DNA from: Gallionella sp.
GTDB lineage: Bacteria > Pseudomonadota > Gammaproteobacteria > Burkholderiales > Gallionellaceae
DNA: 56,540 nucleotides
Direction of reading: 5' to 3'
Assembly: GCA_030681375.1 (NCBI GenBank)
Contig: JAUXWM010000024.1
Span: 1-56,540 of the forward strand
How positions within the stretch are numbered: the stretch's first letter is position 1; each line of letters begins with the position of its first letter. The position numbers and the translations under genes were made by a program. The notes under the pieces were generated by a model. It was given only the letters and a program-made list of their open reading frames with translations. It did not search any database and had not been told where the DNA came from. Shown here piece after piece: positions 7,367 to 16,643 of this stretch.

Positions 7367-9329
7367 ATCAAACGTACGCACCGTGTTGGCAATCTTGCAT
7401 GACATCGCGGCAGCCATCCTCTCGTGGCTGCTCGCCTATTTGTTGCGCTTCAATTTTGATTTGCCGCCGGATTTTAGCGCTGAAATGTTACAGACCTTGC
7501 TGTGGGTCGTCCCGCTGCAAGTGGCGATATTCTGGAAATTCGGCCTGTACCGGGGCATCTGGCATTACGCCAGCCTGAACGATTTGCGCCGCATCGTGCT
7601 GGCTGTGCTGCTGGCAGCGGCCATTATCCCTTTCGTATTGTGGATGCTGCGCAGTAATCTGGTTGTACCTCGTTCTGTGCTGGTATTGAATCCACTGCTG
7701 CTGATTTTATTCATGGGCGGCAGTCGTATTCTGTACCGGATGTGGAAAGAAACCCGATTTCACGGGCGAATGAAGCTGTCCAGTGAGCCGGTGCTGGTGC
7801 TGGGCGCTGGCGATGCGGGAGTCATGCTCTCCAAGGATCTGGCAAAGAATCCCGAGTGGCAGCTGGTGGGTTTTCTGGATGATGACGTTGATAAGAGAAA
7901 CTGCATTCTCAACGGTGTAAAAGTGTTGGGTACGCTGGATGAATTGAAGCGTTGGGTTGATCATTTTGGTATCAAGCGCGTAATTATTGCCATGCCAGCC
8001 CGCTCGCACCAGATGCGCCAACGCGCCATCCAGTTGTGTAATGAGGCGCGGGTAGAGGCGCTGACCGTGCCCTCCTTTGATGATCTGATGAGCGGCAAAG
8101 TTGCCGTGTCGCAATTGCGCGCGATCGAGCTGGATGATTTGCTGGGGCGTGATCCGGTGGCGCTGGACAATGCGGGCTTGCAGGAGCTGTTGACCGGCAG
8201 CGTCGTGATGGTGACGGGCGCGGGCGGCTCGATAGGTTCCGAGCTGTGCCGCCAGATTGCCCGTTTTACGCCCGCCAGGCTGGTGTTGTTTGAATCCAGC
8301 GAATTCGCGCTCTATACGCTGGAGCAGGAGCTGCAACGGACTTTCCCTGCCCTGAGCTATGTGTGTCTGGTGGGCGATGTGCGCGATGCGGAGCGCGTAG
8401 GCGAAGTCATGCAAGGCTATCAACCGGCCGTGGTGTTTCACGCTGCGGCTTACAAACATGTGCCGCTGATGGAGCAGCACAATGCATGGCAGGCTGTTCA
8501 GAATAACGTGCGTGGCACCTGGACGGTGGCGCGTGCCGCCCAGCTGCATGGGGTAGGCAAGTTTGTGATGATTTCAACCGACAAGGCGGTGAATCCGACC
8601 AATGTGATGGGGGCTTCCAAACGTCTGGCCGAGATGGTCTGTCAATCGTTGCAGCCCTCTCCAGTCCCTCACCACAATCCTGATGAAACGACTAGCCATT
8701 CGACTAAGCTGCCAAAAGGCAGCAGCCAAGTCGCTGGTTATCTCCCGCAAGCGGGCGAGGAGGCAAACGAGAAAGTCACCTCTAAACTTTCCACGCAGTT
8801 TGTCATCGTTCGTTTTGGCAATGTATTGGGCAGCACCGGCAGCGTGATTCCGAAATTCCGGGCCCAGATTGCACAAGGTGGCCCGATTACCGTGACCCAC
8901 CCTGAAATTACCCGCTATTTCATGTCCATACCGGAGGCGGCGCAACTGGTTCTGCAAGCCGGGCTGATGGGTCAGGAGGGGGAAATATTCGTGCTGGACA
9001 TGGGCGAGTCCGTGAAGATCGTGGATCTGGCAAAACAGCTGATACGTTTGTCCGGTTTTACCGAGGATGAAATCAGGATCGAATTTACCGGCCTGCGTCC
9101 CGGCGAAAAACTTTACGAAGAGTTGCTGGCGGACAATGAACACACCCTGCCGACTCCGCATCCGAAACTGCGCATCGCCCAGGCGCGTGCGGCTGATGCC
9201 GCGTGGCTGGAGCAACTGTTGGCATGGAGTGCTGTGAGTACCATGCCCGATATGCAGGTGAAGGCGGCGTTGCAGCAATGGGTGCCCGAATATCAGCCCG
9301 ACCAGTCGCAACCGGGTGTTCAGTCGTGA
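7356..9329 (+). CDS. WbpM/FlaA1-family nucleotide-sugar 4,6-dehydratase, membrane-bound
   Basis: 657 residues. Four N-terminal membrane helices (to about residue 125), a first Rossmann domain (VLVLGAGDAGVM, about 148) and a C-terminal extended SDR domain (VVMVTGAGGSIGSE, about 284) give the WbpM/CapD layout. The active-site region reads FHAAAYKHVPLMEQH and STDKAVNPTNVMGASKR, with the Met-Lys pair that replaces Tyr-Lys in this family. The usual reaction is C6 dehydration of UDP-GlcNAc, feeding QuiNAc/FucNAc synthesis and thus the preceding WecA-type transferase. About 45 extra residues (roughly 432-475) break the conserved run between MVCQSL and FVIVRFGNVLG; they are encoded by a repeat at 8651-8780. 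Function is probably retained since both flanks are intact. Confidence 0.92.
   Translation: MLLKSNVRTVLAILHDIAAAILSWLLAYLLRFNFDLPPDFSAEMLQTLLWVVPLQVAIFWKFGLYRGIWHYASLNDLRRIVLAVLLAAAIIPFVLWMLRSNLVVPRSVLVLNPLLLILFMGGSRILYRMWKETRFHGRMKLSSEPVLVLGAGDAGVMLSKDLAKNPEWQLVGFLDDDVDKRNCILNGVKVLGTLDELKRWVDHFGIKRVIIAMPARSHQMRQRAIQLCNEARVEALTVPSFDDLMSGKVAVSQLRAIELDDLLGRDPVALDNAGLQELLTGSVVMVTGAGGSIGSELCRQIARFTPARLVLFESSEFALYTLEQELQRTFPALSYVCLVGDVRDAERVGEVMQGYQPAVVFHAAAYKHVPLMEQHNAWQAVQNNVRGTWTVARAAQLHGVGKFVMISTDKAVNPTNVMGASKRLAEMVCQSLQPSPVPHHNPDETTSHSTKLPKGSSQVAGYLPQAGEEANEKVTSKLSTQFVIVRFGNVLGSTGSVIPKFRAQIAQGGPITVTHPEITRYFMSIPEAAQLVLQAGLMGQEGEIFVLDMGESVKIVDLAKQLIRLSGFTEDEIRIEFTGLRPGEKLYEELLADNEHTLPTPHPKLRIAQARAADAAWLEQLLAWSAVSTMPDMQVKAALQQWVPEYQPDQSQPGVQS
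8651..8780. repeat. Palindromic repeat inserted in frame in the wbpM homologue
   Basis: DNA between the coding blocks for MVCQSL and FVIVRFGNVLG contains CCCTCACCACAATCCT, then a 60-nt piece with an internal GCTGCC-AAAA-GGCAGC hairpin, then CTCCCGCAAGCGGGCGAGG and an AGGC tail. The segment 8742-8777 matches the reverse complement of 40272-40307 inside gatB at 32 of 36 positions, and the CCCTCACC-CAATCCT piece recurs there too. So this is a dispersed repeat and not native protein sequence. Its length keeps the reading frame. Confidence 0.85.
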
Positions 9330-10615
9330 GGCCTGCCACCGGTTTGCACGATGGGTCAATTGACGGTTTGCAACGCACTGCGCTTTCGTCGTTGCGCGCG
9401 AGCACGATACTGCTGGGATTTACCGTGCCGATTTCTGTGGCACTGGACAACGTGTTGCTGGCTGTTTTGTTGTTGGGCTTATTGTTCAATGCGCGTGCGG
9501 TCTGGCAGATTGCCACGCAACATCCTGTCGCGCGCGCCGCCTGTCTGCTGTTTGTCGTACTTTTTTCGGCCATTTTCTACGGCGCAACACCGTTGCGTGA
9601 GGCCGCAGGCGCTTTGGGAAAATATATCGATCTGGTTTTTATTCCGATGTTCATGCTGATGCTATCCAATGAGGTTTTGAGGCATCGGGCACAGGGGGCT
9701 TTTCTCGTGGCGATGGGGCTGACTCTGTTGTTGTCGTATCTGGTGGGTTTGCATGGCTTGCCGGTTCAATCGTGGATGAACGTAGTTGCCTCACCCGATA
9801 ATCCGGTTATTTTTCACAGCCACATTACGCAAAACAATATGATGGCATTCGCTGTATTCCTTGCTTTGCTTAATTTGCGCGACTCGGCTACGCGCGCGGT
9901 TCAATGGGCATGGGGTTTGTTTGCCGTGCTGGCGGGCATCAACGTGCTGTTCATGGTGCAGGGCAGAACGGGTTACATTATTTTACTGGTGTTGCTGGGC
10001 TGGTTTGCCTGGACTACGCTGGCGCGTTATATGCGGGAGCGTGGCAGCGCATGGGGCTGGCGGCAAGGCGCAGCGCTGATGTTGTTGTTAGTCGGCCTGG
10101 TGGCGGCAACCTATTCGGCTTCGCCGCGTCTGCACGACAGGGTGAATTTGATTTTCTCCGAGTTTCAGGCGTGGCAACCGAATCACGGCAAGGATACTTC
10201 GACCGGGCAGCGTCTGGATTTTTACTATAACAGCCTGAAAATTGTGCAACAGCAGCCATTTTTTGGCGTGGGGACGGGGGGATTTGCTGCGGCATTTGCC
10301 AGTCAGACGCAAGGCACGGAAGTGCTGCAAACGCCCAATCCGCATAACGAATATTTGATGATTACCACGCAATCCGGGCTGATCGGTCTGGCAATGTTGC
10401 TTTATTTGTTCTACACCCTATGGCGTTATGCGCCATTGCTGGGCACGGTTTTTGAGCAGGATGCGGCGCGCGGACTGGTGCTGGCCTACATGGTCAATGG
10501 TGCATTTAATTCTGCATTGCACGATCATGCCGACGGGCTGTTTTTTGCGTTCATGGCGGCTGTGCTGTTCGCCGGGCTCAAACCTGTTCAGCGCGCTGTC
10601 GAGGAGGTGGCATGA
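9326..10615 (+). CDS. O-antigen ligase family protein
   Basis: 429 residues from the GTG at 9326, which overlaps the TGA of the previous gene (GTGA). An upstream ATG at 9203 would only add residues encoded inside that gene in another frame. About eleven hydrophobic helices and a large periplasmic loop contain QGRTGYIILL and the PNPHNEYLMITTQSGLIGLAM region, with FGVGTGGF before it; this is the Wzy_C domain of the WaaL ligase/polymerase superfamily. WaaL joins undecaprenyl-linked O-antigen to lipid A-core in the periplasm. Placement between the dehydratase and a core glycosyltransferase favours ligase over Wzy polymerase, but sequence alone does not separate them. Confidence 0.85.
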   Translation: MRPATGLHDGSIDGLQRTALSSLRASTILLGFTVPISVALDNVLLAVLLLGLLFNARAVWQIATQHPVARAACLLFVVLFSAIFYGATPLREAAGALGKYIDLVFIPMFMLMLSNEVLRHRAQGAFLVAMGLTLLLSYLVGLHGLPVQSWMNVVASPDNPVIFHSHITQNNMMAFAVFLALLNLRDSATRAVQWAWGLFAVLAGINVLFMVQGRTGYIILLVLLGWFAWTTLARYMRERGSAWGWRQGAALMLLLVGLVAATYSASPRLHDRVNLIFSEFQAWQPNHGKDTSTGQRLDFYYNSLKIVQQQPFFGVGTGGFAAAFASQTQGTEVLQTPNPHNEYLMITTQSGLIGLAMLLYLFYTLWRYAPLLGTVFEQDAARGLVLAYMVNGAFNSALHDHADGLFFAFMAAVLFAGLKPVQRAVEEVA

Positions 10616-11355
10616 CGAAGCTCTCGGTCATCATCATAGTCAAGAATGAGGCGGGTAACATCGGCGCGTGTATCGCATCAGTCGCGTGGGCGGATGAAAT
10701 CATCGTGGTGGACTCGGGCAGCAGCGATGCGACCGTGGAGATTTGCCGCGATCTGGGGGCAAAGGTGTTTGTGCATGACTGGCCCGGCTACGGGCCGCAA
10801 AAAAACCGCGCACTGGGTTACGCCAGCCATGACTGGGTATTTTCCATCGATGCGGATGAGCGGGTCACGCCGGAATTGCGTGCCGAGATTGAATCCGTGT
10901 TGCAAGATCCACAGGCAGACGGCTACGAAATTTCCCGGCTTTCCAGCTTTTGTGGTCGCTTCATGTTGCATTCCGGCTGGTCTCCCGATTATGTGCTGCG
11001 CCTGTTTCGCCGTGACAAGGGGCGCTTCAGCGATGCGCTGGTACATGAATCCGTGCAGATGCGGGGCAGTAGTGCGCGCTTGCAGCAACGCTTGCAGCAT
11101 TATAGTTACCGGGATTTTGAGGATGTGCTGGGCAAGTTGAATAATTACTCAAGCGCAGCGGCTGTCATGCTGGAACGCAGGGGGAAAAAGGGCAGCCTGG
11201 CACAGGCGGTGCTGCATGGTATGTGGGCGTTCGTCCGCACTTATATTTTGCGCGCGGGTTTTCTGGATGGGCGTGAGGGTTTCATGCTGGCCGTGATGAA
11301 CGCCGAAAACAGCTATTACCGCTACATCAAACTCTGGTTCAAACAGCAACGCTGA
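10612..11355 (+). CDS. LPS core glycosyltransferase, family 2 (WaaE/KdtX-like)
   Basis: 247 residues. KLSVIIIVKNEAGNIGACIA at the N-terminus, IIVVDSGSSDATVEIC and the FSIDADERVTPELRAEI donor-binding segment are typical of the small cytoplasmic GT2 enzymes that add glucose or a related hexose to the LPS inner core. HSGWSPDYVLRLFRRDKG and ALVHESV complete the WaaE-type signature. The start ATG overlaps the TGA of the ligase gene (ATGA), so the two are coupled. It closes the plus-strand LPS operon; the next gene is convergent. Confidence 0.9.
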   Translation: MTKLSVIIIVKNEAGNIGACIASVAWADEIIVVDSGSSDATVEICRDLGAKVFVHDWPGYGPQKNRALGYASHDWVFSIDADERVTPELRAEIESVLQDPQADGYEISRLSSFCGRFMLHSGWSPDYVLRLFRRDKGRFSDALVHESVQMRGSSARLQQRLQHYSYRDFEDVLGKLNNYSSAAAVMLERRGKKGSLAQAVLHGMWAFVRTYILRAGFLDGREGFMLAVMNAENSYYRYIKLWFKQQR

Positions 11356-11374
11356 TTGTTATCTGGTGCCGCGC

Positions 11375-13417
11375 TCAGGGCGTCAGTTTTTCGATTACCG
11401 TCAGCATGTCCCGCGCGATTAGCGAGTTGGCATAGTCGGAAATATGGTCACCATAGCTGTACAGAAATTTGCCCTCATGGCTGATGGTGCACAGGTTGCG
11501 GGGAATATCGCACAGCAGGGGCGTGGGATCATAGACTGTCAGGCCGGGATGACGCTGTTGCAATGCCCCGATGAATTGCCGATAGGCCTGCGTGCCGGCA
11601 AGATGATCGGTATAGCGTATCGTGCAAAGCGGATTTTCCTTGCGGCGCAGGAATTGATTCAGGAAAGGACTGGCGGTCGCTCCCCCGCTGATACAACTGG
11701 TAGGGTCGGGGAAGGTCGGGTTGTCGATGACGAATACCACGCGCTTCCCTGCCTGTTCCAGTAACTGTATGGTTCGACTATAGTCAGCCATTCTGTCGGT
11801 GGCAGGGGCGGCAGTGATGAATCCCGTGTTGCTATCGACAGGGAAAATGCCGCGCAATGCCACAGTCAGGGCAACGACCTTGATAGACGGATTCTCAATG
11901 ACTGTTTCCAGCGCGAGCCGATTTTTTATTTGCTGGTGATCATCGGCTGACGCCTCCCGTTCCTGAGGGAAAACCGAACCTATCATCATCCATTGTCTGC
12001 CCGGCTTCGATTCCCGTACCAGGCCGTAGAAAAGCGCCTCGGCCTTGCTATCCCCCAGCAAGGCGTAACGCGCTTCTGCCGTGCCGCCCTTCAGACAATA
12101 TTGAAAAGCGGATTTCTGTGCCTCGGCAAGGCCGCATTCGTGGTGCAATTTTCCGCGATCGGCCCCGAGCTGCATGGAGCTGTAATCGCCGTTCAGCATT
12201 GAAAACTGGCGTGACTTGAAGCCGTCCTGTTTTTTGATCGTCAGTCCGATAGCGCCGAGCGCCAGCATGCTCAAACAGAGCATCCATATAAGCTTTCGGG
12301 ATCGGGGTCTGGCGCGTATCGGGCGTTCGAGGAATTGATAAGTCAGCCAGGCCAGTAGAATGCTTGCTGCAATCAGCCAGAGCCGGACTGTAACCGTGGG
12401 CGTGCCGGATTCCATGATTCGTGCGAAAGAAAGCAAGGGCCAGTGCCACAGGTAAAGCGGATAACTGATGAGTCCGAACCAGACCAGTAAACGATGCGAC
12501 AGCACTTGCCGGTTCAACCAGGTTTGCTCGCCGGCATAGATCAGGCATGCCGCGCCCAGCGTGGGCAGCAATGCCCATGCGCCGGGGAAAGCGTCATCGC
12601 GGTTGACGATAAGGATGGCACTCAGTATCAGGCACAACCCGACCCAGGAGATGAGGGAGCGATTCACTGCGCTCGTTACGGGTTTACGCGCGGCGAGATA
12701 CGCCAGTCCGGCGCCCAACGCCAGTTCCCAGAAACGGGTCAGGGGGGAATAAAAGTCGGCCACGACATCGTGCTGCACAGTCATCAGGCTGTAGCTCAGT
12801 GAAATCCCCAGCACGCCCATAAATGCCCAACCCAGGTGGCGGGAATAGCGCCAGAAGAAGGCCAGAAACAAGGGCCAGACGATATAGAACTGCTCTTCAA
12901 TGCCTAAGGACCAGAGATGCAGCAGGGGTTTGGTATCGGCCGCATTATCGAAATATCCCGCTTCCTTCCAGAGGATGAGGTTGGATATGAACGCGACTCC
13001 TGCGACGACATGCTTGCCCAGTTGTTCATATTCGCCCGGCGTCAGTATCACCCAGCCCATCACCACGCAGGCGAGCAGTACGACACTTAACGCCGGAAAG
13101 ATGCGCCTGACCCGGCGGGCATAGAAGGTCTTGATGCTGAATTTTCCGGCAGCCAACTCTTCCCAGATGTGTTTGGAAATCAGGAAGCCGGAAATGACAA
13201 AAAATATGTCCACGCCTACAAATCCCCCCTGAAGCAGCGAGGGAAAGGCGTGGAAGATCACCACTGCGAGTACGGCAATGGCACGCAGGCCGTCGATGTC
13301 GGGCCGGTAATCGCTGCGGTTGGAGCGCGCTTCGACGCGTGCGGGGACGCTGGCTGGCGCAGCTATGGAGCCGAAGATGAGCGATCTGAGTTTTTGCACA
13401 GGCCGTATATCATTCAT
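11375..13417 (-). CDS. Acyltransferase-3 membrane domain fused to SGNH hydrolase-like domain
   Basis: 680 residues. The N-terminal half has YRPDIDGLRAIAVLAVVIFH (about 36-55), FVGVDIFFVISGFLISKHI and YARRVRRIFPAL, the OafA/YrhL acyltransferase-3 signatures, with ten or eleven membrane helices to about residue 375. The C-terminal third is periplasmic and SGNH-like, with ALLGDSKAEALFYGL supplying the GDS nucleophile block and a late YSYGDHISDYAN supplying the D-x-x-H pair. Such fusions O-acetylate LPS or capsule sugars. It is transcribed away from a GT4 gene whose start lies 89 bp upstream, so the gap 13418-13505 must hold both promoters; no clear boxes were identified. Confidence 0.9.
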   Translation of the reverse strand: MNDIRPVQKLRSLIFGSIAAPASVPARVEARSNRSDYRPDIDGLRAIAVLAVVIFHAFPSLLQGGFVGVDIFFVISGFLISKHIWEELAAGKFSIKTFYARRVRRIFPALSVVLLACVVMGWVILTPGEYEQLGKHVVAGVAFISNLILWKEAGYFDNAADTKPLLHLWSLGIEEQFYIVWPLFLAFFWRYSRHLGWAFMGVLGISLSYSLMTVQHDVVADFYSPLTRFWELALGAGLAYLAARKPVTSAVNRSLISWVGLCLILSAILIVNRDDAFPGAWALLPTLGAACLIYAGEQTWLNRQVLSHRLLVWFGLISYPLYLWHWPLLSFARIMESGTPTVTVRLWLIAASILLAWLTYQFLERPIRARPRSRKLIWMLCLSMLALGAIGLTIKKQDGFKSRQFSMLNGDYSSMQLGADRGKLHHECGLAEAQKSAFQYCLKGGTAEARYALLGDSKAEALFYGLVRESKPGRQWMMIGSVFPQEREASADDHQQIKNRLALETVIENPSIKVVALTVALRGIFPVDSNTGFITAAPATDRMADYSRTIQLLEQAGKRVVFVIDNPTFPDPTSCISGGATASPFLNQFLRRKENPLCTIRYTDHLAGTQAYRQFIGALQQRHPGLTVYDPTPLLCDIPRNLCTISHEGKFLYSYGDHISDYANSLIARDMLTVIEKLTP

Positions 13418-13505
13418 TCAGCAAGGTGGTTTTTCTGCGGGTAATTGCATACTATTCGGATCTTTGCGCCGGGAGCCGGATTATAGCGGCTTTATTCGAA
13501 AACTG

Positions 13506-14591
13506 ATGACTGCAACTATCGACAAGAAACTGAAACTGCTGCATGTGGTGCGCCGCTACGGCCCGGTGGGCGGCATGGAGCGCTACGTGTGGGAAATCAC
13601 CCGCGAGTTGCGCGATCTCGGTCATCAGGTCGAAGTGATCTGTGAAGAATGCCTGGCTGAAAAACCTGCGGGTATTGTCGTTCATGAACTGGGAACGATT
13701 GCGCCGCGCCCGCGCTGGCTGGCCTTGCTGCGCTTTGGCAAGCGGGTGGCGCGCTGGCTGGAGGCGAATCCGCGCCCAGGTAGTGTGATCCACAGCCACG
13801 AGCGCCTGAGTTCACATCACATCACCACCTTTCACGGCCCGCCTTTCGCCACCGTTTTTGAAAAACCGTGGTGGAGACTGATTTCCTTGCGCGTGGCGAT
13901 GCAGTTATTTCTGGAACGGCGCGAGCTCTCGGTCGCAACACATATCGTGCCCAATTCGCAATTCATCAGCAAACAGCTGGCGCATTACTATCCTGAACTG
14001 GCGCACAAGTTGACGGACCCTGTGGTGCCGGGCGTGACGGTAACGGTGTTGCGCGAACCGCGTCGTGTTGCCGTTGACGGCGGTATCATCGGATTTGTCG
14101 GCAGAGAGTGGCAACGCAAGGGCTTGCCTCTGGCCGTGAAAATCGTTGCACAGATGCGCCGCGAACGGCCTGATTTGCAACTACGCGTGGTGGGGCCGGA
14201 AGTTAAGGAGGTACAACATCTGTTTGCCGACTGGCAGGGCGGCTATCAGCTATTGGGTTGGAGCGATCAGGCTCACTATGCCGAATTCGATGTGTTGCTG
14301 CACCCCGCCCGGGCGGAACCTTATGGTATGGTCATCAGTGAAGCAATGGCGACCCGTGTGCCGGTGGTGATCTCCGATGTATGTGGTGCCGCACCGCAAG
14401 TCACGGCGGATGCGGGCGCGGTGTTACCGCTTGCCGCTACGATTGCGGAATGGGCAGGCGCGGTTGAAGGACAATTGCGACGCAGCGACGAGCCGCCCCG
14501 ATTCCTCCGAAGCTGGCAGGATGTGGCGCTTGAATATGAGATAATTTACCGGGAATTTTTGGCGGGGCAATTAACGCTTCATCCACAGTAG
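13506..14591 (+). CDS. Glycosyltransferase family 4 (GT-B fold)
   Basis: 361 residues from the ATG at 13506; an upstream ATG at 13320 would run through the divergent gene and its promoter region and is rejected. LLHVVRRYGPVGGMERYVWE is the acceptor-side glycine loop, IIGFVGREWQRKGLPLAVKI starts the second Rossmann domain, and HPARAEPYGMVISEAMATRV carries the E-x7-E nucleotide-sugar motif of retaining GT4 enzymes. It probably extends the LPS core or O-antigen in the cytoplasm. Sugar specificity cannot be read from the sequence. Confidence 0.88.
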   Translation: MTATIDKKLKLLHVVRRYGPVGGMERYVWEITRELRDLGHQVEVICEECLAEKPAGIVVHELGTIAPRPRWLALLRFGKRVARWLEANPRPGSVIHSHERLSSHHITTFHGPPFATVFEKPWWRLISLRVAMQLFLERRELSVATHIVPNSQFISKQLAHYYPELAHKLTDPVVPGVTVTVLREPRRVAVDGGIIGFVGREWQRKGLPLAVKIVAQMRRERPDLQLRVVGPEVKEVQHLFADWQGGYQLLGWSDQAHYAEFDVLLHPARAEPYGMVISEAMATRVPVVISDVCGAAPQVTADAGAVLPLAATIAEWAGAVEGQLRRSDEPPRFLRSWQDVALEYEIIYREFLAGQLTLHPQ

Positions 14592-14629
14592 CCTTCATTT
14601 CACGACCAACGTGAGTAAATAAGCAAAAA

Positions 14630-15577
14630 ATGAGCCATCCTGCACCCCTGCTTTCAGTCGTTATTCCGGTATATAAGGCCGAGCACTGCCTCGATGAATT
14701 ATATCGACGTCTTAAAATTGCGCTGGAGAGCATCTCGCCGGAGTTTGAAATCATACTGGTCGAAGACTGCGGCGGCGACGGGTCGTGGCAGGCGATTACA
14801 CGGCTGGCTGCTGCCGATGCGCGCGTGCGCGGTATCCAGTTCAGCCGTAATTTCGGCCAGCATTACGGTATCACTGCCGGGCTGGATCACTGTCGTGGTG
14901 ACTGGGTGGTGGTGATGGATTGCGATTTGCAGGACAGGCCGGAAGAGATACCGCGCCTGTATGCCAGAGCGCAGCAGGGTTTCGATGTCGTGCTGGCGCG
15001 GCGCGGTGCGCGGCGCGATCCGCTGCTTAAACGCCTTACTTCATGGCTGTTCTACCGCCTGTTCAGCTATCTTGCCGATATCGACTACGACGGGCAGACG
15101 GGCAATTTCCGCATTATGTCACGCAAGGTCGTGGTGAGCTTTTTGCGGATGCGTGAACAATTGCGCTTTTTCGGCGGTCTGGTGCAGTGGCTGGGTTTTC
15201 CTACCGACAGCATAGAGGTGGCGCACGCCGAACGTTTCGAGGGTAACTCCACATATACTTTTTCCAAACTGTGGAAGCTCGCCGCCGAAACCATCATCGC
15301 GTATTCCGACAAACCGCTACGGCTGGCGGTGCGATTTGGCTTCATGATGGCCTTCTTCTCCTTTTGCTATGGCATGTACATACTGGGACATGCTTTGTTA
15401 TACGGATCACCGATTCCAGGCTGGAACAGCCTGATCGTCTCACTGTATTTCATCGGCGGCATCATCATATCCATCCTCGGTATCATCGGCATTTATCTGG
15501 GCAAGACCTTTGATGAAAGCAAGAAGCGGCCGTTGTATATCGTCAGACGGGCTACCTTTGATGAACACGTTGATTAA
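14630..15577 (+). CDS. GT2 polyprenyl-phosphate sugar transferase (ArnC/GtrB-like)
   Basis: 315 residues. LLSVVIPVYKAEHCLDELYR, the VEDCGGDGSW segment and VVMDCDLQDRPEEIPRLY are the ArnC/GtrB/Dpm1-type GT-A motifs, and two C-terminal membrane helices (about 236-258 and 268-292) anchor it. Enzymes of this architecture load a sugar from its nucleotide onto undecaprenyl phosphate on the cytoplasmic side. Downstream genes overlap it: a WecD-like acetyltransferase and a small SMR-type membrane protein. Together these suggest formation and flipping of an undecaprenyl-phosphate-linked aminosugar. Confidence 0.88.
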   Translation: MSHPAPLLSVVIPVYKAEHCLDELYRRLKIALESISPEFEIILVEDCGGDGSWQAITRLAAADARVRGIQFSRNFGQHYGITAGLDHCRGDWVVVMDCDLQDRPEEIPRLYARAQQGFDVVLARRGARRDPLLKRLTSWLFYRLFSYLADIDYDGQTGNFRIMSRKVVVSFLRMREQLRFFGGLVQWLGFPTDSIEVAHAERFEGNSTYTFSKLWKLAAETIIAYSDKPLRLAVRFGFMMAFFSFCYGMYILGHALLYGSPIPGWNSLIVSLYFIGGIIISILGIIGIYLGKTFDESKKRPLYIVRRATFDEHVD

Positions 15578-16259
15578 GCCTACGCCGTGGGATGCGGCGG
15601 CGTTCGGCATTAATACCTGGGAGCTGCTCGAATATTCCGAAGCCGCGTTGCAACAGGCGGCGCAGACGGCAGGCCATCACACTCTCAAGGTCGATCCTCT
15701 GGCGGACAAGCGTCTGCTGCACGAATACGGTTTTTATTACTGCGACACGCTGGTGGAACCGCATTGCAATGCCAAGCGCTTGCGCAAGCTGCAGCATGCG
15801 GATGCAACCATTTCCAGGGTGGTTGATGTTGAACAGGCAGTGTCGATTTGCCACGGTGCATTTGCACACGGACGTTTTCACCGGGATTTCAACCTGCCAC
15901 GGGCAGGTGCCGACCTGCGCTATGACAACTGGTTGAGGCAATTGCTCGCAGCCGGGCAGGTTTACGGCTTGTATTGGCAGGGTGAATTGGCGGGGTTCAT
16001 CGCATACAGCGGCAATAATCTGTTGCTGCATGCGCTGGCAGAACAGCATCGCGGCCGTGGCCGGGCTAAATACTGGTGGAGCGCCGTATGCACTGAACTG
16101 CTGGCATCGGGGCATGAGGAAGTGAAAAGCTCGGTTTCCGCCAGCAATCTCGCCGTGCTCAATCTGTATGCCTCGCTGGGTTTTAGTTTCAAACATCCGC
16201 AGGATATATACCATCGCATGACGCAAACTATAGATGAAACAAACGGTCGGCCCGCATGA
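15561..16259 (+). CDS. GNAT-family N-acetyltransferase, WecD-like
   Basis: 232 residues from the ATG at 15561, which overlaps the end of the GT2 gene by 17 bp; the upstream alternative at 15510 would read antisense-free but non-homologous sequence. PTPWDAAAFGINTW near the N-terminus and AFAHGRFHRDFNLPRAGADL in the middle resemble WecD (dTDP-fucosamine acetyltransferase). The acetyl-CoA loop is HRGRGRAKYWWSAV, followed by the SSVSASNLAVLNLYASLGF motif closing GNAT domains. With wecE on the opposite strand 0.4 kb away, N-acetylation of dTDP-4-amino-4,6-dideoxygalactose is the most likely reaction. This substrate is inferred, not shown. Confidence 0.75.
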   Translation: MNTLIKPTPWDAAAFGINTWELLEYSEAALQQAAQTAGHHTLKVDPLADKRLLHEYGFYYCDTLVEPHCNAKRLRKLQHADATISRVVDVEQAVSICHGAFAHGRFHRDFNLPRAGADLRYDNWLRQLLAAGQVYGLYWQGELAGFIAYSGNNLLLHALAEQHRGRGRAKYWWSAVCTELLASGHEEVKSSVSASNLAVLNLYASLGFSFKHPQDIYHRMTQTIDETNGRPA

Positions 16260-16618
16260 GCTATTTTTATATTTTTATGACCATTCTGCTGACCGTGTAC
16301 GGTCAGATCGCCATCAAATGGCAGGTGCTTAAAGTCGGCTCCCTGCCCGAAGGGACGGCAGAAAAGGTCAGCTTCTTGCTGCATCTGTTGCTCAACCCCT
16401 GGATCGTGAGTGCGCTCGCTGCGGCCTTTCTCGCCTCGTTTTTCTGGATGGCGGCGATGACCAAACTACAGCTCAGTCACGCCTATCCCTTCATGGGCCT
16501 GACCTTCGTACTGGTGCTGCTGGCCAGCGGTTTCTTTTTTCAGGAACCGGTCACCCTGCTCAAAGTCGTGGGCGTTGCGCTGATTGTGCTCGGCCTGGTG
16601 GTAGCGAGTCAGGGTTGA
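16256..16618 (+). CDS. SMR/EamA-type small membrane protein (ArnE/ArnF-like)
   Basis: 120 residues and four predicted membrane helices, the size of small multidrug resistance proteins and of the ArnE/ArnF subunits that flip undecaprenyl-phosphate-aminoarabinose. LSHAYPFMGLTFVLVLLASG and a final GVALIVLGLVVASQG helix are typical. The ATG overlaps the TGA of the acetyltransferase gene (ATGA). Given the ArnC/GtrB-like gene two positions upstream, a carrier for a lipid-linked sugar is more plausible than drug export. Here a single subunit is encoded, so it may act as a homodimer. Confidence 0.75.
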   Translation: MSYFYIFMTILLTVYGQIAIKWQVLKVGSLPEGTAEKVSFLLHLLLNPWIVSALAAAFLASFFWMAAMTKLQLSHAYPFMGLTFVLVLLASGFFFQEPVTLLKVVGVALIVLGLVVASQG

Positions 16619-16643
16619 TTTATAGCCTGTTTAGGCCAGTGCG

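Noticed and set aside
9203..9325. Longer N-terminus for the O-antigen ligase
   Set aside because: These codons overlap the 3' end of the dehydratase gene in another frame and lack hydrophobic signal character; the GTG at 9326 overlaps the upstream stop.
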